A stretch of DNA of 64,000 nt, taken from the NCBI GenBank assembly GCA_030386875.1, contig CM059572.1, positions 37,631,732 through 37,695,731 of the forward strand. The letters run 5' to 3'. A program made the translations under genes and the position numbers. The stretch is from Morinoia aosen. Lineage: Eukaryota; Arthropoda; Malacostraca; Amphipoda; Talitridae. Positions 22,636-58,620 of the stretch are shown piece after piece. The first letter of the stretch is position 1; every line of letters begins with the position of its first letter. Below the pieces are notes generated by a model. That model did no database searches and had not been told where the DNA came from. It was given only the letters and a program-made list of their open reading frames with translations.

Positions 22636-25086
22636 AAATCTTGAGGGTAAATTGCTCGTTGAACATGCCCCTGATTTGAGTTGTATCCTGGAAAAAACCG
22701 TTGTGACCTCATTTAGTTCTTGAATCTCACTATTGTACTCAAGAGCAATGCATTATCTCGTGTTTAGATTTCCCCTAAATTTCACGTTTTCATATTTGTC
22801 TGAAGTTCATCGTGAAATCAAACTTTATTCGAAGACAGCGAATGGGCAATAGAAAGTGTCATGAACCATGTGTTAAGTGATCTACATAGTTTGTCGAGAT
22901 CCTTTTCACTTTTTAACTCGGAGATTACAGTCTTCGTCGTTGCTGCAACGGCGTAGTCGGGAGGGAAACTGTCAGCACAATTTTATCTGCCCATGAAAAG
23001 GGTCAGGCTTTGGTTATTGCAATATTTTTTATCATGCCACTGTTACCCATGTAACTTTTCCTGCTTTATCGAGTCATTTCTGTGCAGTAAAGCGATTCGT
23101 TTTAGTCAGAGCGCTCCTCGAGCCTATACCGCTGCTGCCTCTCAGTATCTTGGTAATCGTATATTTCCGTTTGTGAGTTTTTTTCTGTTGGCATGTTTTT
23201 TTACCGTTTAAAGTCGTAATAGTAGTTCGAATTTAAAAAATTTGGACGTAATTTATTTTGTGCATATTTTTGCAGTACCCTCTTCTTCAGGTTATTTAAG
23301 GTTATTTCTTCGTGAAATTAAAAAAATGACACAGGAGTTCAGTTCAAAAATGCCGTTTTTCAATGATTTTCTAGTTCCCATCGGTTTTGTTTTTGCTTTC
23401 AGATCATACTTCGTCGAGCACAAAGTGATCTTGGAGATATTAATTTGAAGCTTTTCGGTGGCTCTTAGCAGTCTCCCCGTAACTCGTACACTGTTGCCCG
23501 AACGTCAAAGTTTACTGTTGCATCAGGGGCAAAGTTTGATGGATTGCAAGGATAGAATGATGGAAAAACTGGTTTATTTACTTCCTACTGGTGAACATAT
23601 TTGATGTCTTGAAGAGAAAGTTATTTGAATTAAATTCAAAACCATTTATTTCAGGCAGAATAGAGTAATGAAATTTTCATTGCCTAAAAATTGGACTCAT
23701 TTTCATTACCGAATATTCTGTATGATGTAGGGTGTCATTTCGTTTCATGACGGATTTTATGTGGAAAATTGTGACGCAATGCCTACTGAAATTTTTGTCT
23801 CGGGGTTATTCAATAATCTGCTATAGGAAAGAAGGAAGGATTAAAGAGACATTACACTAGTATACGTTTGGAGCGAAACCTACACAAGTAAAGATGGACA
23901 GAAAGACTTGACTTATTTTGTTGTTGACCTTCGGAATGTTTTGGCTGGTAGGTGCCCTCGATTTTTTGTTGATCTCAAACTCCAATTATTTCTGAAAGAA
24001 CTTCCCGCTACAATAATGGATAGATGAATAGGCCTGCAGATTGGCTGGAATCAATTTTTTTAATGCCATAATGTGATTGAGAATAAAAGTTACTTGATAT
24101 AGGGATAAAAAATGTACAAAAAACTACGAGAAAAAATACCTCGATAACGAGTGGGATATAGATATTAAAACCGAAGTACAAAATACCAAAGTAACTTAGC
24201 CTAGCTGGCAGTGCTGGATGAACATAAGAAAAATCCCAGACCTAAGAGGCCACAGTCGGAAATTCCAATCGACATCTGCTAAATATTCGTAGCTGTAATA
24301 AGTGCTATGGCTGAGAAAAAACAAACGATTCTCATGAAACACAACTTAATTTAAAATATCGGCATTACCCTTCACTATTTTTGCTTTTTGCTATAAACAT
24401 CCACTTTGTGCTCCCATCCCGCATCCTGTGCTGTGATTCGCTCACTTGAGGACCTCCATATGACTGGCTGCCTGTGTATCTAGTCTACGTTAGAAGTTGT
24501 GACGTGCTTGCTTAGATGCCGCAACAATGCTTGAATTTAATTTACTCGGAAGATGTTAGTATTGGGTGTATCTTTTTAATGATACAGTAATGGATATCAA
24601 ACAGTTACGGGTGTCTTTTTTTATGATACACTGAATATTTCACGAAACTGGGAATTTGTTATGAATGCTCACTGCAGAGGCTATTTAGAATCAGTTTAAT
24701 AGTTAGTTTGAACTCCATTTCAATTACAAAGATGTTTTCACAGAGGAAAGCGAATGGACCATTCGATATGAAATGCAGAATTTATGCATTAGGTGTGTTT
24801 CTACACGGAACTTTTTTGCATTTTAGAAGAGTAATTTTGATGGAAGAGGAAAAGAAAACTAAGAGGAGATAGGGAAGAAAGTGCGAAAACAGAAAGAAGG
24901 AAAGTGTGCGCGATACGCAGCAGTCATGAAAGCCCATCTACACTTGAGGTAACCTAGCAGTCTCTCCCATGGGGCGCCAGTTCCCATAGTATTGGATAGG
25001 CAAAATTAACTCCCCTGAATGTAGTGCCTATCGCATGCCCCCTTGAGAGCATAACGGGCTATTAGCTGCTAGCGTTCATAAAACTA
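22636..25086. other. Mostly non-coding sequence
   Basis: No firm gene. A weak exon candidate lies at 23088-23152 (separate entry). At 24950-25080 the minus strand carries ACTATGGGAACTGGCGCCCC, faintly like the start of repeat family R1. Confidence 0.4.
23088..23152 (+). other. Weak candidate for the next exon of the upstream paralogue
   Basis: TGTGCAG before and GTAATC after give splice-site-like ends. Taking the two bases carried over from 19794 gives an open frame including QSAPRAYTAAASQYL, against QSALAQAFSVQRGSL in exon 8 of the complete gene. Only four of 15 residues agree and the exit phase (1) differs from exon 8 (2). Could be chance. Confidence 0.2.
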
Positions 25087-26350
25087 CCGGGGTTGGTTGG
25101 AAACATCTCGGAAAATCAACAAAATAAATTTTTAAATGGCGTAGGTCCACCTTTTGAGGTAATTACAGCCTCAGTTCTCCAAGGTATTGCTCCGTATAAA
25201 TTGTGAATCGTTTCCAAAAGAATTTTGGCCCATTCTTCAGTTAAAACACCCTCCAGTTCTTTTAGAGACGATGTAGGCGGAAATCGACTTCTTACTCGAA
25301 TCTCTAAAACCAACCGTAGATGCTTAATAATATTAAGATCTGGGCATTGTGGTGGCCAGATGAGATGCTCAACTTCATTAGAATGTTCCTTGTGCCATTC
25401 TTTAACAATTCTAGCTGTATGGATTGGGGCATTATCTTCTTGAAAGATGGCGTTCCCCTTCGGAAACGGTACTTAAGCCATAGAATGAACTTAGTCACCC
25501 AAAATTCCTAAATAGTCTCGGCTGTTAATCACTGGCTAGGGGGATTTCCAAGAAATAGCACCCCAGATCATCACAGAACCCCCGACATGTTTTACGGGTG
25601 GGAGAAGGTAATATGAATTGAAGGCTTCTTTCGGCTGTTTCTACTTGCACACTTGGCCGAAGGTCGAAAATGAGGTAAACTATGATTCTTCGCTGAAAAT
25701 CAAATTTTTCTACTGCTCGACGGATCAATTCTGGTGATTTCTACACAACACTAAATGCTTTGAAACATTAATCTTCGAGAGCAGAGTTTTTCTAATTACA
25801 GCTCTTCCGTAGAATCCAGACTTAATTGTACAGCCCCCGACAAGCAGTTCTTGTGGAAACTGGGTTCAATAGGCGTTCATTGAGGTCTGCAGTGATTTTA
25901 AGAGCCGTGGTTTTGCGACCCTCTCCAACAATTCGATTTAGAGTCCGACGGTCTCTTTCAAACAACTTCGACTTTCGGCCAGACCTGTGCGCTGCTGAGG
26001 ACTTTTTTCTTCTTGTTTTACGGCAGCCATTACTTTTGAGACAATGGGTACCTCTTAAAACGTCGAGCATTCGGGCAGTTTGGGTTACACTAACACCTGC
26101 TATCCGAGCACCAACAATTTGGCCTCTTTGAAAGTCAGAGAGGTCTGCCATTTTTATAAGGTTTTAACCAATTTTTTTAAATGGCCACACACAAATAATT
26201 AAAAAAACAGTTAATTTAAATAAAAAATCTAATGGTTACAATAATAAACAATAAAACATTAAAATATGTCAAGTTTTGATTGTTCATAATATGTTAAAAG
26301 ATTAGGATTTCAAAATGTTGGGTGTTTCCGTTATTTTGTCCAACCCATGT
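25087..26350 (-). mobile_element. Decayed Tc1-type DNA transposon
   Basis: TA dinucleotides flank at 25085-25086 and 26351-26352. The right end read inward, ACATGGGTTGGACAAAATAA, resembles the left end CCGGGGTTGGTTGGAAAC in its GGGTTGG core. The length of 1.26 kb and one minus-strand transposase are typical. Terminal repeats have diverged, so exact ends are approximate. Confidence 0.72.
25116..26151 (-). pseudogene. Tc1-type transposase, broken
   Basis: The N-terminal 109 codons (26151 to 25822) are open and contain the paired helix-turn-helix region: MADLSDFQRGQIVGARIAG followed by SVTQTARMLDV, then a linker and a second HTH with an RKSK-type basic stretch. Beyond this, stops and frame changes break the catalytic domain. 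Pieces are still visible, such as the asparagine-proline-type WPPQ/GHHNAQI stretch near 25350 and LEELEG-like sequence near 25200-25260. No complete DDE triad can be read. Family identity rests on motif recognition. Confidence 0.7.
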
Positions 26351-26352
26351 TA

Positions 26353-28265
26353 TTTGGATTGATATTATAAGCAGATAATTAAAATATACATGACTGACAT
26401 GAATATTCATTGTTTAATGTATTTTCCTCTTTAACAACACACTTGAGATAAGAAATATGTGAAAGGATGAATGTGGTAGTTGGAACAGCACGTTTAACTC
26501 TTGTCATTGTGATTCTTCATTTGAATTAAAGTCCCCGTCTTTATGGACTACGAAGTCGCTGGGTGCGTTGAGCGCTTACGCCAAATAACACTAGAACAGG
26601 ATCACGAGAGAGGGATTACTGGGGAGCCTCGTTTTCAGCGCAAGTGAGGCGGGTTCTAGGGCATTTGAGCTACTACAATCATTATTATTTTCTTCTTCCA
26701 AATTCAAAATTAATTCATGAAATAGATTGAATTAATGACAGATTGGGGTACGCTTATCCCGTATTTTCAGTATTGAGACACTTGATCGCGCTAACTAGCG
26801 ATAATACATCGATAAACAGCCGTGTGGGGCAAACCCGTTCATTGACTGTTGTCCTGTAGCCGTAAGTTCACTTGCTGCTGGTGATCTGAATTGCCTGTGA
26901 TGTGCTGAAGTTGTACCTGCAGAGGTTTCTTTGAACATTCTATCAATGATGATCTTTTGACCGAATGTTTAAAAAGTAACTACCAGACAAGTAATTCTTT
27001 AGTGAAGCTGCGGTTCATAAAATTTGCATGAACCGTCGTTTTTTCATAATTTGTTCCTATGCGAGATTAGCCTCAGCAATTCAACTATCCGAACATAAAA
27101 GGAGCTCGCAGGAGCGCGTGGTAAGCCTTACACCTACAGTTATTTACCTACAACGTACCTCGTTTACCTATGAATGAAATTCCCTCGAACTTAATTATGG
27201 TAGCGTACATTGAACCTTTTATCTGCTGCACAGTAAAACTAATCAAGCACTCTGTCCCTTTGTAGCATTGCGTGCAGTACCTCAAATTTCAGTACTAGCA
27301 AGTTTGTATTCTAATTTGCCTGTTATGAAAAATGGTTGAAACTTTACGAGTAGAATTAATTATCCCTGAGAGAGACGTGCTCCATAACCTAATTCCCTCA
27401 CCACAAGATTCTGATAATCGCATATGCTGTTAGGCCGCGGATCTGAGTTTCGATTTAGATTACATCGACTTGACACCGTTGTACAAGTTTTACCCTCCTG
27501 CATCTGATTTGTGTTCGTCTTAAGAGCATGGCCAGTTTAGTTGACGGTATTTTCAGTGTGTACTCGTATATGAACTGAAGTGTACTCGATACGCTCATAA
27601 CAAGCATAAGAATGAATGGAAAATACGCGTAATTCATTTCTGCTGATTTATATCTTTTTCCAGCATATGCGTTTGTATGATTGTGTGACCAGTTTTTCAT
27701 GGTCGCCAATGTCTCACACGAGCTGAGGCTTAACGCTTGTATTCAAGTGTGACTGTGAAGAAGAACCATACAAATTGAAAACTTTCGTCTTCTGACAAAC
27801 TTTCGTATGACCACTTACATGCGTCTATAGAGGGCTTGTATGTTAGTACGCTGTTGGTGAAAACGTGTGTTGCATGAGTAGTTTTTTGTATTATTTTTAC
27901 TTGCGATAGCCATGTACATGGTTTTACTTTGATTTCAAAATAATTTTCGCGCATTTAATCAAACTTATACACTCGAACTAGAATGACCTACAATAAACAA
28001 AGTTAGATAATTCTTTCCATCTGCTGTGACTGGTGCACAGTTTCATTCGCCTTTCCATCAGTAAATGATCGTTGATTGTTCTCATTAGCAAAATGTTATC
28101 CGGGAATATGAAGCCTAACATGATGAACTCAGGAAAGTTTAAATTTTTGTTCCAGAACATAAGAATCTGGGAAAAAATTCTGTTTACTCATTGAGTATCC
28201 AATGCACAAATTCAACTTCTCAATAGAGAATGCACACATTATTAGAACAATAATTTTTAGTCAGT
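26353..28265. other. Non-coding, nothing seen
   Basis: AT-rich sequence without recognisable domains, splice-paired exons or repeats. Confidence 0.4.
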
Positions 28266-29612
28266 GAAATGGAACAGAGTTTCTGTTTCGAATAGAAGAG
28301 AATTTCTGTTTTGAATAGAACAGAATTTCTGTTTTGAATAGAACAGAATTTCTGTTTCGAATAGAAGAGAATTTCTGTTTTGAATAGAACAGAATTTCTG
28401 TTTTGAATAGAACAGAATTTCTGTTTTGAATAGAACAGAATTTCTGTTTTGAATAGAACAGAATTTCTGTTTTGAATAGAACAGAATTTCTGTTTTGAAT
28501 AGAACAGAATTTCTGTTTTGAATAGAACAGAATTTCTGTTTTGAATAGAACAGAATTTCTGTTTTGAATAGAACAGAATTTCTGTTTTGAATAGAACAGA
28601 ATTTCTGTTTTGAATAGAACAGAATTTCTGTTTTGAATTGAACAGAATTTCTGTTTTGAATAGAACAGAATTTCTGTTTTGAATAGAACAGAATTTCTGT
28701 TTTGAATAGAACAGAATTTCTGTTTTGAATAGAACAGAATTTCTGTTTTGAATTGAACAGAATTTCTGTTTTGAATAGAACAGAATTTCTGTTTTGAATA
28801 GAACAGAATTTCTGTTTTGAATAGAACAGAATTTCTGTTTTGAATAGAACAGAATTTCTGTTTTGAATAGAACAGAATTTCTGTTTTGAATTGAACAGAA
28901 TTTCTGTTTTGAATAGAACAGAATTTCTGTTTTGAATAGAACAGAATTTCTGTTTTGAATAGAACAGAATTTCTGTTTTGAATAGAACAGAATTTCTGTT
29001 TTGAATTGAACAGAATTTCTGTTTTGAATAGAACAGAATTTCTGTTTTGAATAGAACAGAATTTCTGTTTTGAATAGAACAGAATTTCTGTTTCGAATAG
29101 AAGAGAATTTCTGTTTTGAATAGAACAGAATTTCTGTTTTGAATAGAACAGAATTTCTGTTTTGAATAGAACAGAATTTCTGTTTTGAATTGAACAGAAT
29201 TTCTGTTTTGAATAGAACAGAATTTCTGTTTTGAATAGAACAGAATTTCTGTTTTGAATTGAACAGAATTTCTGTTTTGAATAGAACAGAATTTCTGTTT
29301 CGAATAGAAGAGAATTTCTGTTTTGAATAGAACAGAATTTCTGTTTTGAATAGAACAGAATTTCTGTTTTGAATAGAACAGAATTTCTGTTTTGAATTGA
29401 ACAGAATTTCTGTTTTGAATAGAACAGAATTTCTGTTTTGAATAGAACAGAATTTCTGTTTTGAATAGAACAGAATTTATGTTTTGAATAGAACAGAATT
29501 TCTGTTTTGAATAGAACAGAATTTCTGTTTTGAATAGAACAGAATTTCTGTTTTGAATAGAACAGAATTTCTGTTTTGAACAGAACAGAATTTCTGTTTT
29601 GAATAGAACAGG
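28266..29612. repeat. 23-bp minisatellite, about 58 units
   Basis: Unit close to GAACAGAATTTCTGTTTTGAATA, very uniform over 1.35 kb. Two variant types recur: GAATTGAAC (at 28635, 28750, 28888, 29003, 29187, 29256, 29394) and TTCGAATAGAAGAG (at 28289, 28358, 29094, 29301), always at whole multiples of 23. Each unit holds TTCTGTT and AACAGAA, so it can fold. The minus strand is open for 482 codons because no frame of the unit has a stop; I do not call it a gene. Confidence 0.95.
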
Positions 29613-30756
29613 ATATCAAATGGCAACAGAAACTAGCAGAGTGGCCCATTCCCGGGTTACGGAATCCCGTACAGCAAGACGCAAATTGCGTACAGCAACC
29701 GGAGTACAATTAGAAGAATTATCGCATGTAGCCGTGAAAAACATACCAAAGTTTCTCGGATATGTGATCAAAGCGCATGTATCCAATTCCTACAGATTCA
29801 CTAAGTTCATATTTTCAGCCCCAAATTATTATTCGAGCGCAGAAAAAGCCTTTATCTGCGAATATATGGACTTGCACATCAAACTTGAGCGTCTCGAATA
29901 AATCTGTTCATGAGTGCTAGAATAACAAGCATTCATCATGAAATAGCGATAATACTTGATAATAACTGATACTGTAAACGTAGATAAATCCATGCGTTTT
30001 GAGATCAGCTACTTTTATTAGATGGTATCGTAACGTTGCATTTGCATTAGAAATAACCAATGCTACAACAGAAAGATCGGTTTTAAAATTATTCCCGCGA
30101 ATGCGGAGGTGGGCTGCAGCTGTGCATGGTGTGCTTTTGGCTGTCGCTTGTTTTGGCAGAAATTTCTTGAATAAAACGGTACGTCACCGTCAAGAAACAA
30201 GAATTGTAACCTAAAATTGAACCGAAGCGAAATTGAAAATTCAGTATCTCAATCTATATTTCTTTTTACTCTGATTAAGAAACCATAGCATTTACATTGT
30301 AATGCTCAGTCGATCTGGAAACGTATGGAAGAAATTGCAGGATGTACTTAATTTTGCCACTAGCGGCTTGGGTGTTGTAATATCTGTGTAGAACACGTGG
30401 TGCCCATTTGCTGCATTCTCACACCACCGTTGTGAACTTCTGACTTTATTGAATAATGAGCTATAAAATCGTTGATATGAAGAAATCAAACGAAATGAAC
30501 GAAAGAAATGAAGAAATCAAACAAAATTCAAAATTCAATTAAAATTGTTTAGTTTACAACATTCATTTTAACTTAAGCAGCATTAGCATCTCGTATTATG
30601 AAATAAAAAAATTTGCGCTTCAATAGTAATTAATTCTGAACTTTACCGAAAGAATGGTTCGTTGCTATTACATAAAATGTAATGGAAGTTTAGGTCATTA
30701 ATTGAAGTTGTCATCAATATAATTAGCGCGTGTAGTTGTTTCTGTCGTCCTTGGGG
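29613..30756. other. Non-coding, nothing firm
   Basis: An open frame continues from the 23-bp array to 29901 (100 codons) without a domain. GCGTACAGCAA occurs twice near 29670-29700. No gene called. Confidence 0.4.
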
Positions 30757-31135
30757 TGTCTGCTCAGGAGGGATACAACCAATAGATTTGTGGATATTAG
30801 CGCTCTCAGGGGGAAAATATGAGGTCCCGAGCTGAGGGAAAGGTAGGCCTTATTTTTTGTTGAAATTGAATGTTTTTTGATTTGTTAAGGACGCCAATTT
30901 TTCGGTGTTCTGATGTCCTGTTTTTCATTACCTCTTACTTTCTTCTTTAACGTCATTTGGTTTCATACGCTTCTTTCTCTACTTACCGTTTCCATGCGCA
31001 GGGAATTTTGTGCGAGAATACGCCTTGTGCATAGAATCCGTGTTCTCTTAACTCCATACTTAAAAGGGCCTTCATCGTTCCTCTCTGTAGAACGCTTTTT
31101 TTTCCTTTAAGGAGGCTTATAGTAATATATCTAAT
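30757..31135 (+). repeat. Dispersed repeat family R1, copy 2
   Basis: GCTCAGGAGGGATACAAC at the start, then TTAGCGCTCTCAGGGGG, CCCGAGCTGAG, GTAGGCCTTA, CTGTTTTTCATTACCTCTTA, and near the end TATGCGCAGGG-like sequence and AACTCCATACTTAAAAGGGC. About 75-80% like copy 1 by eye. Confidence 0.8.
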
Positions 31136-32255
31136 GCTGTAAACTCTTTGTTTGTGTCCACTATCTGAATTTAGGCGAGTTTTGAGATCCATACTCTGTA
31201 TAACAGGCCACTTAGCGCTACTTGTCATGCGTGCGTGAGAGGTGATGACAAATTTAGGAATTACTCTTATTTCTGTTGATAAATAAAAGCGCCAGAAGCG
31301 TTGGGTCCGGAAGACCCGTAACTCTTTGTACCTGACAGGTGGAACGGCATGAGCGCGCTGCGCGCCGGGAGTCTTTTCAGTTGGCGGGTTGCCGCCGATT
31401 AGAAAGGTTGAGTGGAAATTACGCTAACCGTCGGCTTTACCTGTGATGTTCAACACGTTTGCGACTACTTAAGCTTCGTTGGAGAATTAGAGCTAGAAGC
31501 TCGTATTTCTCTGAACATTCGTGTTTATATAATACTATTTAATACGTACGTTTTCAGCATTTCGGTATTTTTACCAAATTTTCACGAGTGTTATTATTCA
31601 GAAAATATTTTTAAAATCTTTATTTCTCGAAAAAAGGTTCAAACATTTAACAAAAACAGATATATTGCCTATTAATTACTAATTACCTTACGGTCAAGGA
31701 ACTCATATTTTTCCTTTTCTTGTTGGATAAATATTCATTGACCTACAAGTTGTGCCATTAAGCTCAAATTTATGTATTTCTTCAATGTTTCTTTAGTATT
31801 TCGGGTAAGGATTGGGTGACGATAGCAAATCGGTGACACCCTTTAATGCAATAGACTCATGAACCGGTGAACGGGAAAATGGAGTAGTGAAAAGCTTGCT
31901 TATACATTCATTTTTGTATTCAAATTATGTATGCAATAATCATTGTGGGCAGAGTGCTATTCCTTTTCTCTAAGCTGCATTAAAAGGGACATTGACTGGC
32001 TGTAGTGGTAGAGTATCATGACTGCATGATTTTTTAGTTAAAGCAACCACACGAATCTTCTGCCGTAGACTGAAATGAGTGTGCATTGTAAAAAAACATA
32101 TCTTATGAAACTTGAGATTGGTTGTCTATCTCTCTCTGAGAGTGAACTTTTTACTACACTGATAAAACATAAGAATATTTTGAAGATTCATGCTCTTCTT
32201 CGCTAGCTGAACCGAACCAATGCCTCCTATATCTCAGAGATATAGCCCTCTGGAG
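31136..32255. other. Non-coding, nothing firm
   Basis: A GC-rich patch at about 31290-31400 holds GAGCGCGCTGCGCGCC. No gene seen. Confidence 0.4.
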
Positions 32256-33000
32256 GGAGGGGGGGGGGATACAACCATAGGAAATCAGCGCTCCCAGGGA
32301 GAAAATGCAAGGTCTCTAGCTGAGAGTTAGATAGGCCTTTTTTGTTTAAATGGAATAGGTTACTTGATATATTGCTGACTAGTTTTTGTGTCGGTATCCT
32401 GCTATTCTGTTTTTCAGCCCTTTTTTCTTCTTAATTTCTCGAATTTCTAGCCAAATGGCGTCGGTTTTATTCAAAAACCATTGAATATATTCTAATGCTT
32501 TCCGTGGCACAGTGGTTAAGGGATCAGCCTTGTATGTTGGAGACGAGGGTTCGTATCCCGGCGCTGGCGCGGAGATGTTCCCCGTTGGGTATAAGGGAAA
32601 GCTCAAGCACAATACCCCACTCAACCCAGGTGTCGGAAATGGGTACCGGCTTTACGGGGGAACCGTCATGGTGCCCTATATATAGGGTTAGTTATAAGAC
32701 ACTTGAAAAACCAATGCTCAAGATCATGTGTATCAGGCTTGATTGGAAATAAAGCATCCCAAAGATGCCGATGTTTGTTTGTTTGTTTGTTTAAGCTCTT
32801 GCCGTGTTTAATACCTATTTCTTAACTTCTGTTTCCATGTTCATGGTTCTTGTGGAGAAACATACCTTGTGCGTAGGTTATCCACTCCTTAAACTCTGGA
32901 GGAAGCAGTGCCTTCTTTCTCACTCTCTGGAACACTTTTGTTGTGGTAACACATCCAATCTCGGAGATGATAAAGGAACCTCACATTCAAGCGTTGTTTA
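32256..33000 (+). repeat. Dispersed repeat family R1, copy 3, split by a SINE
   Basis: The 5' part at 32256-32470 has GGGGGATACAACCATAGG, ATCAGCGCTCCCAGGGAG and GCTGAGAGTTAGATAGGCC. The 3' part at about 32795-33000 has CTTAACTTCTGTTTCCATG, GGAGAAACATACCTTGTGCG and GTGCCTTCTT. A tRNA-derived SINE lies between, so the SINE came later. Confidence 0.75.
32501..32792 (+). mobile_element. tRNA-derived SINE with (TGTT)n tail
   Basis: The first about 73 nt fold like a tRNA: TCCG...CGGA ends, A box TGGCACAGTGG at 32505-32515 and B box GGTTCGTATCC at 32548-32558, the internal promoter of RNA polymerase III. A body of about 180 nt follows, ending GATTGGAAATAAAGCATCCC and AAAGATGCCGATG, then (TGTT) repeats. 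The body end recurs at about 47285-47345, so this is a family. I could not fix the target duplication. Confidence 0.85.
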
Positions 33001-33984
33001 AATTCACTTCCATAGAGAGTAGAGCAGAATATGATGAAAAACCTGGAGTGTATTTCTGTTATTCATCTCTCGAATTCGACGAAGAACGAGTAGAAGTTTC
33101 GTGCTAAGGAAATTTTGAATAATGGTCCCAATTACGAGGTTCGGGTCTCACGTATTTCTTGCTTTCTCAGCTGATACGCTAGAAGTAAATCAACATAGAA
33201 TTTTATGTTTTTTTTATCAACGGTAGTGTTTTCTGGCCAAATTGCGTCGGTTTTATTAAAAAACATTGAATATATTATAATTTATTCACACTATTCATTA
33301 TAGACACGAATTTGTGATTAAAAAATATCAAACTGGAAGCAAATGCTTGACGCGTTTCGCAAGATTTTTTCTTTGAATTAGGCTGATTGGAAAACTCTAA
33401 CCCACATTAGAACAATGACCTTCTCTTCCATGAAGTTGGAAACTCGCTGGGAATGGTTTCTAGGCGGCCAGTTTTATCTTTCGTACATAAATGTGGGTGG
33501 AAACGTCAAAAAGAAACTTTTTAGGTCTACGACACATTCGATCAATGCGATATGCTCGGGGAATCGCTCTGAAGAGCACGTGTCGCGTCACCGCGGGAGG
33601 CGTGCTGTGTTGCCGATCGAGTCATTAATCACAGCGCGATCGGAAAGAAGAGAAAGAAAAACCGTTTAAGAAAGAAGGAAAAAACAGAAATAGTCTCTGA
33701 GACTCCAAAAAGTACTGTTCGTTCTTGTTTATCTTCGAGCAAAACCCCGTGATGTTGTTTCGCAATTCTGCACTTTTAGAATTAGTTTTTCTTCAACCTA
33801 TATATTAGGCTCCCATTGAAGATTGAAATCATGAGGTAGTTCGAGTATGTGTTGGATCGAATAAGTGGTGCTCAGAAACTATATTTTCACTAATTTTTTT
33901 CAAACGTAATCGACTGAATTCTTGCAAAATCATTGGTATTTTGTTTCGCGTTTGTTGTGAATCCTTGTTTTTCCCTTGTTTGCT
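33001..33984. other. Non-coding; short repeat of a 32.45-kb segment
   Basis: GCGTCGGTTTTATTAAAAAA followed by CATTGAATATATT at about 33245 repeats sequence at about 32459. A GC-rich patch at 33540-33640 has no recognised role. Confidence 0.45.
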
Positions 33985-34345
33985 TCTTAGGGGGATACAA
34001 CTTCTGTATCTGAAGAGAATTAGCGTTCCTAGGGGGAAGATGTAAAGTCCCGAGCTGAGAGATATGTCTTATTTTTGTTGAAACAGCATAACCTTTTTTG
34101 TTTTGTTAGAGTCCATCTTTTTTCAGTTCACTACTGCCCTTTCCATCACTTACTACTTTCTTCTTCAACTCCTATCTGGTTTCTCAATTTTTTTCATTTT
34201 TTTTGCAGTCTATGCGCATAGTGTGGGGATACTCCTTGTGCGTAGATTCCATAATAAATGAAATCTCTCTATTCCATAATGCGCCTTCCTCTGTTAGAGG
34301 AACACCTTCGTTGTTGTTAGAAAGACTTGAATTAACTTATTAGCT
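33985..34345 (+). repeat. Dispersed repeat family R1, copy 4
   Basis: CTTAGGGGGATACAACTT, AATTAGCGTTCCTAGGGGGA and CCCGAGCTGAGAG at the start. GGGGATACTCCTTGTGCG and AATGCGCCTTCCTCTGTT near the end. Confidence 0.8.
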
Positions 34346-34497
34346 AGTTCAATTTTTTCTAGTCATTCAATTACTTGGAGAACTCTGCTCAAAATTTTCT
34401 ATTTCACCTGCAAATTCATTCATCGTAAATCGCTTAGAGAATGTTGTATTTCATTTGAAATATATTTAATCCAACCCATCATGAACAAACTCATCTT

Positions 34498-34640
34498 CAA
34501 TTAGCAGCTGCTCACAAGGACTCTCTTCGTCTTCGTTGCGCAGCTTCTTCGTGGAACGCAGCTGCTGTGGTCCGCCGACCTCCCCGGACTCTGCGCACAG
34601 TTACAGATGAGAGAAAGTCATGGCTGTGCCGTGTAAAAAT
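34498..34640 (+). other. GC-rich island upstream of the sulfotransferase; possible 5' exon
   Basis: A GC-rich patch in AT-rich surroundings, with TTAGCAG at its left and GGTGAATTT at its right, about 360 bases before the start codon. It is open in all three plus frames for 33 or more codons, so frame openness alone says little. It may be a 5' untranslated exon, core promoter, or a last exon of the upstream paralogue; I saw no residue similarity to exon 9. Confidence 0.25.
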
Positions 34641-34997
34641 CGGTGAATTTTAAATACCGGCGTGGGCCTGGATAAGAATTTCTATCACTCATTCACTGGG
34701 TCTGAAGAGGAAGAGAAATTTACCTCGCCTTGAGAGGCTGCTTTTGAGAAATTTCCACGAGTTCTGTATCACAGTGCGAATGTTGTCAGTGCTCCCGTTC
34801 TACCAGCTACTTCGAGTGTAGTAATCTGCTAAGAATATTATCATATCTGGACTTCATGAAGGTATCCTGATATTACGATATTCTGATATATCGTATAGCA
34901 CAATTATAAACATTCTGCAGCAATGCTCCGTTTTTGATTTTTTGAAAAAGATCAATTACAGTGTTTTCTGCAAAAAAAAAACGTTGATGCTGATAGG

Positions 34998-58620
<23,623 letters not shown>

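Noticed and set aside
22332-22712. Pentapeptide-type repeat protein (KIGPL or GPIFR repeats)
   Set aside because: Both strands are equally open, as expected for a 15-bp satellite without stops; no start context or homology.
28261-29709. 482-residue repeat protein
   Set aside because: The frame exists because the 23-bp unit lacks stops in any frame. It starts in unrelated sequence and has no splice or domain support.
29599-29901. 100-codon plus-strand gene
   Set aside because: It begins in the 23-bp array and has no domain or splice support.
32501-32573. Functional tRNA gene
   Set aside because: It continues into a SINE body with a TGTT tail, and the body recurs elsewhere.
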